From the NCBI RefSeq assembly GCF_008807375.1, contig NZ_CP043311.1, forward strand, positions 2,956,001 to 3,020,000: a DNA stretch of 64,000 bases. The letters run 5' to 3'. Source of the stretch: Pseudomonas lalkuanensis. Lineage in GTDB: Bacteria > Pseudomonadota > Gammaproteobacteria > Pseudomonadales > Pseudomonadaceae. Below, piece by piece: positions 27,210 to 36,792 of the stretch (the stretch's first letter is position 1; the number at the start of each line of letters is the position of its first letter). The notes beneath the pieces are model-generated. The model was not told the origin of the DNA. It saw only the letters and a program-made list of their open reading frames with translations, and made no database searches. The position numbers were made by a program, and so were the translations under genes.

Positions 27210-28136
27210 ATGAAAGACAAGAACGCCCCCGTTCAAGCTCCACCGTCGTTCCAGACTTCAAACCAGGTGAAACTCCTGATACGCATGCTCCTGCTACTCT
27301 GCGTCTTGCGAGGCACGGCTGCCAATGCAGGTGTCATCGCCACCGATCCCGGCGATTACGTCGCCTTTCCCGCCGGCACTAACCTGGCCGTGCTGTACTA
27401 CAACCACGCCGAGCGTAATGACGTTTACTTGAACGGCCACAAGCAAGACGTGCCTGGCTTTGGGCTGGACAACGACATAGCGGCATATCGTGCCGTGCAT
27501 TACATGCAGCTCGGACCGTTGTTGGCTGCTCCTCAGGTCATAGTCCCGTTCGGCAGCCTGAGAATGAAAGGAGCTTCCGACACAAGCGCCAGCGGTGTGG
27601 GCGATCCCCTCATCGGCAGCGCGTTCTGGCTCATCAACGATCCTACACACAATCGCTACCTGTCGTTCGGCACCTGGGTCGCCCCTCCCCTCGGCAACTA
27701 CGACGCTGACGATGGTCCAGTCAACATCGGTGAGAACCGATGGAAAGGTGTTCTCCACACGTCTTACACGCAGTCGCTGTTCGGGAACCTCTCGGGCGAA
27801 GTCACCGCAGAGTGGGATTTCTTCGGCGAGAACGACGACTTCGCCGGGATGACCCGCAAGCAGTCCCACATCTTCGAGCTGCAAACCCACCTTCGCTACG
27901 ACTTCTCGCCAGGCAACTTCGTCGGTGCGAGCTACTACCACACGACAGGCGGCGAGAATCGCCTGAATGGAGTCGACCTTGATGATTCGCTCAATACGAA
28001 GCGCTACCTGCTGTCGGTTGCCCGCATGGTCGCCCCGACCGTGCAGCTGATGGGCCAAGTGGGCCAGGACCTGGAGGTGCGCAACGGCCCGAAGGAAGAC
28101 TTCCGCGTCAGCTTGCGCCTGGTCAAGATTTTCTGA
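27210..28136 (+). CDS. MetA/SphA-type outer-membrane transporter (308 aa)
   Basis: This belongs to the phenol MetA-pathway family of outer-membrane channels found in aromatic and hydrocarbon catabolic clusters. An N-terminal signal (MLLLLCVLRGTAANA, cleavage after ANA) is followed by GVIATDPGDYVAFPAGTNLA, then amphipathic strands such as HIFELQTHLRYDFSPGNFVG. It ends DFRVSLRLVKIF with the C-terminal Phe typical of beta-barrels. I kept ATG 27210; ATG 27285 would give a cleaner signal peptide. It follows the nitroalkane-oxidase-like gene by 60 bp and precedes the FeaB-type gene by 93 bp, so the three may be one operon importing and oxidising the same substrate. Confidence 0.82.
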   Translation: MKDKNAPVQAPPSFQTSNQVKLLIRMLLLLCVLRGTAANAGVIATDPGDYVAFPAGTNLAVLYYNHAERNDVYLNGHKQDVPGFGLDNDIAAYRAVHYMQLGPLLAAPQVIVPFGSLRMKGASDTSASGVGDPLIGSAFWLINDPTHNRYLSFGTWVAPPLGNYDADDGPVNIGENRWKGVLHTSYTQSLFGNLSGEVTAEWDFFGENDDFAGMTRKQSHIFELQTHLRYDFSPGNFVGASYYHTTGGENRLNGVDLDDSLNTKRYLLSVARMVAPTVQLMGQVGQDLEVRNGPKEDFRVSLRLVKIF

Positions 28137-28229
28137 CTCCCCGCTTTCCAGATCACCCGCCATTACTGCCGCTGGCGCTGTTTCGCTGCGAAACGAGGCG
28201 GCTCCGGCTTAATCAACATGAGGTCCGAT

Positions 28230-29720
28230 ATGAGCAAGATTGAAATCCTGCCGCAGGTTGCGGCATTCCTGGGGCGCCGCCACGGCTGCTTCATCGACGG
28301 CCGCTGGGTACTGCCGGAAGGTCCGACCACGCCGGTGTTGAACCCCGCCACCGGCGAAACCATCGCTTGCGTGCCGGACGTGCCGCTGGACTATCTGGAA
28401 CAAGCGGTGCAGTCGGCGTTCCAGGCATTCGAGTCCCGCGTGTGGTCCGGCCTGCGTCCGGCCGACCGCGAGCGCATCCTGTTGCGCTTCACCGCCCTGG
28501 TGGAGGAGCACGCCGAAGAGTTGGCTCAGTTGGAAACCCTGAACCAGGGCAAGTCGATCAACATCTCGCGCATGCTGGATGTGGGCGCCACCGTCGAGTT
28601 CATGCGCTACATGGCCGGCTGGGCGACCAAGATCGAAGGCCAGACCTTGGACGTGTCGATCCCGATTCCGCCGGGCTCGCGCTTCACCGCCTTCACCCGC
28701 CGTGAGCCGGTGGGCGTGGTGGCCGGCATCGTGCCGTGGAACTTTCCGTTGATGATTACCGCCTGGAAGCTGATGCCGGCCCTGGCCTGCGGTTGTACCG
28801 TGGTCATCAAGCCGGCCAGCGAAACCCCGCTGACCGCCCTGCGCCTGGCCGAGTTGGCCATCGAGGCGGGCATCCCGGCCGGCGTGTTCAACGTCATCAC
28901 CGGTGGCGGCAGCACCGTGGGCAATACGCTGGCTTCACACCCGCTGATCAGCAAGGTGTCCTTCACCGGTTCCACCGCCGTGGGCAAGAGCGTCGGCGTG
29001 GCCTGCATGGCGAACATGACCCGCTTCGCCCTGGAGCTGGGCGGCAAGAACCCGATGATCCTGCTGGACGATGCCAACGTGGAGAAGGCCATCCAGGGCG
29101 CGCTGCTGGGCGGCTTGCTGAACAGCGGCCAGGTGTGCGCCGCGGCCTCGCGCTTCTACGTGCACCAGTCGCGCTACGAAGAGTTCGTCCAGGGCCTGGC
29201 CGCCGCCGTGAAGGGCCTGTCCATTGGGCCAGGCATCGACCAGACCGCGGCGATCAACCCGCTGGTATCGCGCAAGCAGCAGCAAAGCGTGCAGAGGCAC
29301 ATCGAGTTGGCTCGCCGGGAAGGCGCCCGCGTGGTAACGGGCGGAGAGGAGCTGGATGTAGAAGGCTTCTACGTCCAGCCCACCGTGCTGGCTGACGTGA
29401 ACCACGACATGACCGTGGCCCGCGAGGAGGTGTTCGGCCCGGTGCTGTCGGTGATCCCCTTCACCGACGAGGACGCCATGATCGAACTGGTCAACGACAG
29501 CCCCTACGGCCTGGCGGCGAGCCTGTGGACCAACGACCTGTCCAAGGCGATGAACCTGGTGCCACGCATCGAGGCGGGCACCGTCTGGGTCAACGCCCAC
29601 GTGCTGTTGGATCCGAGCATGCCCTTCGGCGGCGTCAAGCAGTCCGGCATGGGCCGTGAATTCGGTCGGGCAGTAATCGAGAGCTACACCGAGCTGAAAT
29701 CGGTGTGCATCGCCCACTGA
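28230..29720 (+). CDS. feaB: Phenylacetaldehyde dehydrogenase-type aldehyde dehydrogenase (496 aa)
   Basis: This aldehyde dehydrogenase closely follows the FeaB/PadA layout. It has RPADRERILLRFTALVEEHA, QLETLNQGKSINISR, EPVGVVAGIVPWNFPLM, ELGGKNPMILLDD, the catalytic Cys in LNSGQVCAAASRFYV, INPLVSRKQ, EEVFGPVLSV and AGTVWVNAHVLLDPSMPFGG. It would oxidise phenylacetaldehyde to phenylacetate, the substrate of PaaK encoded 11 kb upstream. GAGG six bases before ATG 28230 decides this start over ATG 28218, and gives the same length as FeaB. A perfect terminator follows. Other arylacetaldehydes are possible substrates. Confidence 0.9.
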   Translation: MSKIEILPQVAAFLGRRHGCFIDGRWVLPEGPTTPVLNPATGETIACVPDVPLDYLEQAVQSAFQAFESRVWSGLRPADRERILLRFTALVEEHAEELAQLETLNQGKSINISRMLDVGATVEFMRYMAGWATKIEGQTLDVSIPIPPGSRFTAFTRREPVGVVAGIVPWNFPLMITAWKLMPALACGCTVVIKPASETPLTALRLAELAIEAGIPAGVFNVITGGGSTVGNTLASHPLISKVSFTGSTAVGKSVGVACMANMTRFALELGGKNPMILLDDANVEKAIQGALLGGLLNSGQVCAAASRFYVHQSRYEEFVQGLAAAVKGLSIGPGIDQTAAINPLVSRKQQQSVQRHIELARREGARVVTGGEELDVEGFYVQPTVLADVNHDMTVAREEVFGPVLSVIPFTDEDAMIELVNDSPYGLAASLWTNDLSKAMNLVPRIEAGTVWVNAHVLLDPSMPFGGVKQSGMGREFGRAVIESYTELKSVCIAH

Positions 29721-29740
29721 CCGATTGACCTTTGGTTTTT

Positions 29741-29765
29741 GGCAGGCCTAGGCCTGCCTTTTTTC
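29741..29765 (+). terminator. Rho-independent terminator
   Basis: GGCAGGCCTAGGCCTGCC is a perfect palindrome followed by TTTTTT. It lies 20 bp after the feaB-type stop and closes the oxidase-transporter-dehydrogenase unit. Confidence 0.85.
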
Positions 29766-29826
29766 TACCCGGCAAGAATGCACTGGCTCAGTTTCTGGAA
29801 CGGACAAAGCTACGGCTAGCGACCTG

Positions 29827-30789
29827 CTAGCTCTCACCACCATGGAAAGCCGGAAGCACCTCAGCAGCCAATTCCTCCAGCACATCTCGAAGCTCGCGCC
29901 CGGTGGCCGACAGGTTGAGTGAGACATGGTGTGTGCCACTGGCCCGCATGTCTTCAAGCAAGGCCACCAGGGCCTTGCGGCCCGTACGATATCCAAGCGG
30001 AATGGCTGCTGCAGGCTCATCCGAGTCGGCGCTGAGGTCCACTTTCAAGGCGACTCCGAAAGCACGGAACGCGCTTGGAGCTGATCGCCCTACAGCATCA
30101 CGCCATAGTTGGTAGCGATCTCGCTGCTGCTCCGGCTCCCGGTGGTAAGTGATCCAGCCGCACGCGTTACGGGCGATCCAGTCGAGGCTTTGACCGCCTG
30201 AGCCTACTGCCAGCATGGGCACCGCATCGGACAACGCTGGAAGTAGGCAGAACTCAGGCGCATCCGGCGTCGCTAGGTCCGGTATGACACGGGATGGCGC
30301 ACGAATGGCTGCGGCAACGACTTCCCAGTTATGCCGGAACAGCGTGCGCCGGTCGTCCGTGTTCTTGCCCAACGCTGCATATTCCGGCGGGCGGTCGCCG
30401 GACCCCAGGCCGAGGATGAAACGGTCATGGGACAAGGCGCTGGTGGAAATGGCCGCTTTCGCAATGTGCAGCGGATGCCGCAAGGTCAGCACAATAGCTC
30501 CGCTGACGAGCGCGATGCGCCGGGTCTGCGCTGCCAGCGCTCCCAGCAGGACCCAGGGGTCCAGGTGCCCGACCGGGTCGGGGTAGTCGGCGCTGTTGAG
30601 CGGGACGTCACGAATCCACAGCGCGCGAAAGCCCAATTCGTCCGCAGCTCTCGCCAGCTCAAGCTGGACGTCGAGGTCAGGCACGGTTTGCCCTGGCTCG
30701 AGCATCGGCAGCGCAAGGCCGATCGTCAATTGCCCATCGCGAAATACGTGCTGGAAATGGGTGTCCTGTTCTGCCAACTCATTCTTCAT
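29827..30789 (-). CDS. LLM-class (luciferase-like) flavin oxidoreductase (320 aa)
   Basis: This TIM-barrel luciferase-like protein has LTIGLALPMLEPGQTVPDLD, ELGFRALWIRDVP, RRIALVSGAIVLTLRHPLHIAK, LSHDRFILGLGSGDRPPEYA and a C-terminal ALVALLEDMRASGTHHVSLN. Members use FMNH2 or F420 for oxygenation or hydride transfer; pseudomonads make no F420, so FMNH2 is likely. It is about 107 bp downstream of, and on the same strand as, the second HxlR regulator, which may control it. The substrate cannot be read from sequence; nitrogenous or sulfur organics are common for relatives. Confidence 0.85.
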   Translation of the reverse strand: MKNELAEQDTHFQHVFRDGQLTIGLALPMLEPGQTVPDLDVQLELARAADELGFRALWIRDVPLNSADYPDPVGHLDPWVLLGALAAQTRRIALVSGAIVLTLRHPLHIAKAAISTSALSHDRFILGLGSGDRPPEYAALGKNTDDRRTLFRHNWEVVAAAIRAPSRVIPDLATPDAPEFCLLPALSDAVPMLAVGSGGQSLDWIARNACGWITYHREPEQQRDRYQLWRDAVGRSAPSAFRAFGVALKVDLSADSDEPAAAIPLGYRTGRKALVALLEDMRASGTHHVSLNLSATGRELRDVLEELAAEVLPAFHGGES

Positions 30790-30895
30790 GGTCTGCCTCT
30801 GGTATTCACCAGGCGTCGATTTCGGGCGGTCCGAACGCTCCCGTCAGCATAGTGCGTAGCATCGGCAGGGGCATACATCTCCCCCGCAATGACCG

Positions 30896-31276
30896 CTAAC
30901 CGGCCGCCCTGAGGTTGCGATCAAGTTCATCCATCGCTGCGGGGGTTCTGGCCGCCCAGTCATAGAGGCCTCGAAGGGGTTCAACAAAGGTTGATCCCAG
31001 CCTAGTCAGCGAGTACTCCACTCTAGGAGGTACCACATTGAAGACCTGGCGTTCGACGAGGCCACTGTTTTCCACATCCCTGATAGTCTGGGTGAGCATC
31101 TTCTTGGAAATGCTAGGAAGCGCGCGTTCAATCTGGCCCGTGCGCATTGAGCCGAGGCTGAGCGCGAAGAGCACCATCGACGTCCATTTTCCGTTCAGGA
31201 TGTAGTGGATGCGCCGCTGCGGACAGTCTTCCCGAAGTACAAAACTCGAACCGTCGAGTTCTCCTGCGTTTCTCAT
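30896..31276 (-). CDS. HxlR-family transcriptional regulator, second copy (126 aa)
   Basis: This is a winged-helix HxlR regulator closely similar to the one at 19489-19863. It shares the FVLREDCPQRRIHYILNGKW block, the recognition segment ISKKMLTQTIRDVENSGLV and NVVPPRVEYSLTRLGSTFVE. The same Cys (DCPQRR) is present. ATG 31276 is chosen; a TTG four codons earlier is possible. It is divergent from the EF-G gene, and the LLM oxidoreductase lies downstream on the same strand. The upstream DNA repeats motifs found before the first HxlR, so the two regulators may see overlapping sites. Confidence 0.9.
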   Translation of the reverse strand: MRNAGELDGSSFVLREDCPQRRIHYILNGKWTSMVLFALSLGSMRTGQIERALPSISKKMLTQTIRDVENSGLVERQVFNVVPPRVEYSLTRLGSTFVEPLRGLYDWAARTPAAMDELDRNLRAAG

Positions 31277-31360
31277 ATTGGTTACCAAATAGTTTCTATG
31301 TAACTAAGTGGTATCTAGATAACCAATTAGTGCCTACTTATCTAATTACCCATACACCCA
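31277..31360. promoter_or_regulatory. HxlR operator/promoter region with repeated motif
   Basis: Just upstream of the HxlR start are TTGGTTACCAAA, AGTTTCTATGTAACT, AGTGGTATCTAGATAACC and AGTGCCTACTTATC. TTGGTnACCAA at the start and the exact AGTGCCTACTT are shared with the region before the first HxlR. This A+T-rich array looks like several half-sites for an HxlR dimer. Confidence 0.5.
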
Positions 31361-31489
31361 TTAAGCTTATATCACCCAATTGGTAGCTGTCTTTCGAAGT
31401 TGCCAAACGGCTTCAGCAAAGCCTGGAAACCGACTCACGTTGGGCTGTACTCGTGAATAATTGTTTTATCCTGTTTCAAGGAGAGCATC

Positions 31490-33625
<2,136 letters not shown>

Positions 33626-33634
33626 CTCCCCCAC

Positions 33635-33663
33635 GCCGGGGCCTCTCACGGAGAGGCCCCGGC
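33635..33663 (+). terminator. Strong hairpin after EF-G, no U-tract
   Basis: GCCGGGGCCTCTC pairs perfectly with GAGAGGCCCCGGC over 13 bp with an ACG loop, 9 bp after the EF-G stop. No T-run follows, so it may be a Rho-dependent or mRNA-stabilising end. Confidence 0.55.
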
Positions 33664-33719
33664 CGAACTATCCCAACCGAGTAACTGCAACCCGCAAGGA
33701 GTCGCGTCGACAGTCGACC

Positions 33720-33914
33720 ACAAGGCGCAACAGTTGGGACATTCAGGACGCCACCTTCGCCGCCCGCCTCCACGGCCGCGACTCAGCCATAAAGGCCACG
33801 ACCAAGCGCTGCGCCAAACTGCTGCCGCGCAGCAAGCGCGACCTGATGTTTGCCATTGTCGACAGCAGCGAGCCGCTCCGACTGGTCAACTACCTGGTAG
33901 AGCACCTGGACTAG
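33720..33914 (+). pseudogene. Unrecognised coding fragment next to integrase remnant
   Basis: The frame ending TAG at 33912-33914 reads FAARLHGRDSAIKATTKRCA then LMFAIVDSSEPLRLVNYLVE. This is helical, protein-like sequence that begins without a start codon, in what looks like a junction after the EF-G hairpin. I do not recognise the family. It overlaps the tail of the opposing integrase relic. Confidence 0.3.
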
Positions 33915-34230
33915 TCAGGCCCGGCGGCGCTTCAGCCGCCAGACTCGGCGAGAGCGACCGCAGCTGTCCGGGAAAGACCCCGGTGCTGTCCACGTAGCGC
34001 AGCGCCGATTTCGCATCACGCCACCCCACATAGCCCATCAGCGCCTTCTGGTCCCAGCCACTGCGCGTCGCCCAGGTGGCGAAGCCGCGACGTAGGGAGT
34101 GGCTGCTGTACAGCTCGGCCGCCAACCCGGCGCCTTGCAACACTGTCCGCAGCAGCGGAATCACGCTGTGTGGATGCAGCCCCTGCTCGCTCAGGTGTCG
34201 CCGACATAATGTCAGAGCAGTCCAGATCAT
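33886..34230 (-). pseudogene. Site-specific integrase C-terminal remnant (copy 2)
   Basis: This is a shorter copy of the integrase C-terminus seen at 15606-16256, on the same strand. It has HLSEQGLHPHSVIPLLRTVL, SSHSLRRGFATWATRSGW and YVGWRDAKSALRYVDSTG. Alignment to copy 1 runs from about 33975 to 34200 and then ends abruptly at CGACATAATG. The N-terminal half and most of the core are gone. It marks the right edge of the accessory block that starts at copy 1. Confidence 0.7.
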
Positions 34231-34699
34231 TGAGGGTGCGGTCGTTCATGAACTATGTCCAGCGCGCACCTGCGCTCGGGGCATCAATGCGCCGGTCGTC
34301 CGCGGTCCAGCCTCGGCTGCGGCGGACTATGCGGCTAACTTTCCGACAACCCTCCGACGGTTAACCCTGGAAGAATTTGACCAGATAGCTGGCCATGGCC
34401 ACAAGCTCGCAGCTGAGGGTCTTGGATTAGCCTCAGTTCAGTAATCACTCCCCTCAGATCACTATTGGCCGATCGCCGCGCGCGGCCGACCTCCCCGTGG
34501 GGACCATGGTGTCTGGGGTTTACGAGAAAAAGCATCGAGGCGTAGCACCTGGGAATCCCCTAGTTTTTTTTGACTATTTGGTCGACGTGCTCTTCTAGGC
34601 CGCTATCGCCTCCTCCGCTCCCTACACCGCCATCGTCACCGGAACCTGCTGTTAACGAAGCACCAGGCAAGAACCGTGGAAGCCTGAAAGTCATCTTGA
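34231..34699. other. Relic-type intergenic stretch
   Basis: No recognisable gene is visible. Short frames exist on both strands but lack family motifs and ribosome-binding sites. Confidence 0.45.
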
Positions 34700-34926
34700 T
34701 CAAACTAGGGATGCTCAGTCTGCCGATGCGCAGTACCAAACAGGGAGTGCAACCAGCAGGTGAAAGCGGCCGAGGTTTTGCCGTTGTCGCTGATGAGGTG
34801 CTTGGGCTTGCTCAACGTATTGAAAGCCAGGTTGAGCGGCGAAAAATTTCGGCGGCGGATGATTTTAGATCAAGAGCTGATCATAAAAATAAACTCATAA
34901 ATAACAACTACTTACAAACCAAATGA
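34700..34926 (+). pseudogene. Methyl-accepting chemotaxis protein fragment
   Basis: The frame contains [20 protein letters not shown], the hairpin tip of a bacterial chemoreceptor. It is preceded by degenerate sequence (LPMRSTKQGVQPA in place of the [14 protein letters not shown] helix) and followed by an unrelated Lys/Asn-rich tail. No ligand, membrane or HAMP parts are present. It is a decayed piece of a chemoreceptor different from the PAS-MCP at 18090. Confidence 0.6.
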
Positions 34927-34929
34927 ATG

Positions 34930-35360
34930 AATTTTCCCCTTATCTCGGCATGACCCCATTGTGCGATGACACCTGTGGGTATGAATAGCCATTCAATGGC
35001 TCGGCGCCGTTCTTCAGCTAACAAGCCCACCTGTCGTCAGGAAACAATCTGGAACGAGACATTCACCAGTACTTCGCATGGCACTCGATCGCCAAGCAAA
35101 CCCCCTCAAATTCGATGAGCTTTTTTGCACCATCCGGGTGGATATAGTTGATCGGTCCCGGTCTGTCGGTTATTAGATGCTTCTACGCGGCCTTGGCTAG
35201 CATGAATCCTAGATCCGAAATAGACCACGCGAAGTAGACTTGCCATTCCAGTTCATCAGTCAACACGAAGTGTCAAGTACAGCGCTTCTGCGGCTACGGC
35301 GAGGTTGTGAAGTTGCGCGGCAATGACTCGGGCAGGAGCATAGCCACTTCAACGCTTGAG
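34930..35360. other. Intergenic, no gene seen
   Basis: This stretch lies between the chemoreceptor fragment and the end of the adhesin operon. I see no open frame with family features and no clear terminator. Confidence 0.4.
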
Positions 35361-36236
35361 CTAAAGCACGCCATTCCCTCTCTGGTTGCCTGGGATCACC
35401 GCCTCGGGGAAGTAATCCACCTGCAACGGATACTCCTGCCCCAGCAGCTTACCGTCGCCATACCAAGTCAGGCCGTTCTGCTTGAATACCAGGCCGCTGT
35501 CGATGCCGTACTCGAAGTATGCGCCCAGCGAACTGCCGAAGGCGAAGCGCTCCGCATCCAGGCGTTTCAGCCGGTAAATCGCTCCATGCGGCGGCAACTG
35601 ATCCTTGATCCGCTGCAGATACTGCGGGGCCAGGCGAGCGAAGAGTTCAACAGCTTGCTTGCGATACTCAGCTACTGTCAGACCCGGCCGCCGTTGCAAC
35701 TCCGTAGCTATCAGCGCGAATACGTCCCCATTGGCCTTAGCTTCGGCCACCTTAATGGGCAGCATTTGGCGCAGGCGGGCACGATCCAATTGCAGTGTCG
35801 GCTGGGCCGGCTTGCCCTCCTCTTTCGGCTTCGCCACGCTCCTCATGAACTCTCTGGCGTCCACTGGCTGCAGCACATTCGTCGCCAGGTAGGCGGCACA
35901 AGCCGTCGCCTGGCCCGCCTTGTCGCCGTTGTACAAGAGAACGGTAGCATCCTTAGCCTTTTCGTCGAGCTTGATTCCAGCCTTCCTCAGGTTGTCATCG
36001 ACCTGCTTCTGGGTCAGCTCGCCGCGGGCCAGACCGCAGACCTGAGACATCAGGCTGGCATCGCGCTTGCCACTGAAGGTCGGTTCCAGGGAGCTGACCG
36101 CGTCCTGGATGATCGGAAGCGCCGGTACGCTGACCCAGTTACGCTGCACGACCTGCTCGTCAGAGCCCGGCTTGCAGCCGGCGGAAATGACAAGGGGGCC
36201 CAGAAGTAAAGCACCAAGGAGAAGTTTGATGTTCAT
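35361..36236 (-). CDS. Lipoprotein, adhesin-operon end gene (291 aa)
   Basis: This is a predicted lipoprotein: MNIKLLLGALLLGPLVISAG is followed by Cys22, a good lipobox (I-S-A-G-C). The mature part is Lys/Ala/Gln-rich, with ARGELTQKQVDDNLRKAGIK and a conserved-looking C-terminal half (GAYFEYGIDSGLVFKQNGL). I do not recognise a domain. It is the last gene of the trimeric autotransporter operon (41 bp after the BamE-like lipoprotein), so it may help export or anchor the adhesin. The start at ATG 36236 is fixed by the signal sequence; the frame is open to 36341 without one. Confidence 0.75.
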   Translation of the reverse strand: MNIKLLLGALLLGPLVISAGCKPGSDEQVVQRNWVSVPALPIIQDAVSSLEPTFSGKRDASLMSQVCGLARGELTQKQVDDNLRKAGIKLDEKAKDATVLLYNGDKAGQATACAAYLATNVLQPVDAREFMRSVAKPKEEGKPAQPTLQLDRARLRQMLPIKVAEAKANGDVFALIATELQRRPGLTVAEYRKQAVELFARLAPQYLQRIKDQLPPHGAIYRLKRLDAERFAFGSSLGAYFEYGIDSGLVFKQNGLTWYGDGKLLGQEYPLQVDYFPEAVIPGNQRGNGVL

Positions 36237-36277
36237 GGAGAGAGACCTCGATAAACGAAACAGATAGGTTTGAAGAT

Positions 36278-36730
36278 TCAGTGAGCGATTGCCTGGTGCC
36301 GTTCGGCGGCTGGCGTGATGTGCGTCAGGCCATCCAGGCAACCCTGCGGGAGAGCAAAGAAGGAACGCGCCACCAGGTGGTCATCGAACAGCACCTTGTA
36401 CTGGCAGGTACGTTGCGCCGCGTTGGCGGTGGGACGGAGCCGGAGCACGTAGTCCCATTCACGGACATCGAACATGCCCTCGGCAAAATGGGGAGGGCCG
36501 ATGAGCTCTAGTACCTGGGCCTTGGTCATGCCCGGCACCACCTTCGACAGGTTTTCCAGGTTGACGTAGGTGCCTTCGGGGCGGTTGGCGTCTTGGACGG
36601 CCGGGAAAACCGGCTTGTCGGTGGAGCCTTGGGCATCGACATCGCTGAGCATGCGGGTGCCGCAGGCGCTGAGGCCGGCAGCCATCAGCATGACAAGGCT
36701 GGCGACGACGCGGTGGAAGGAAGTGGACAT
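36278..36730 (-). CDS. SmpA/OmlA (BamE)-like lipoprotein (150 aa)
   Basis: The signal MSTSFHRVVASLVMLMAAGL then SAC gives a lipobox, so the protein is an outer-membrane-directed lipoprotein. The mature part has the SmpA/OmlA core: NLSKVVPGMTKAQVLELIGP, then GMFDVREWDYVLRL and YKVLFDDHLVARSFF. BamE of this fold assists beta-barrel insertion. A copy directly behind a trimeric autotransporter is reminiscent of TpgA and SadB, helper proteins for such adhesins in Acinetobacter, Burkholderia and Salmonella. Start at ATG 36730; the longer frame has no signal peptide. Confidence 0.82.
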   Translation of the reverse strand: MSTSFHRVVASLVMLMAAGLSACGTRMLSDVDAQGSTDKPVFPAVQDANRPEGTYVNLENLSKVVPGMTKAQVLELIGPPHFAEGMFDVREWDYVLRLRPTANAAQRTCQYKVLFDDHLVARSFFALPQGCLDGLTHITPAAERHQAIAH

Positions 36731-36792
36731 GATGCTTACCTCGAATTCGAATCGCTCGGAAGGGGCCCGGCTCGCACCGGGCCCGAATGGGA

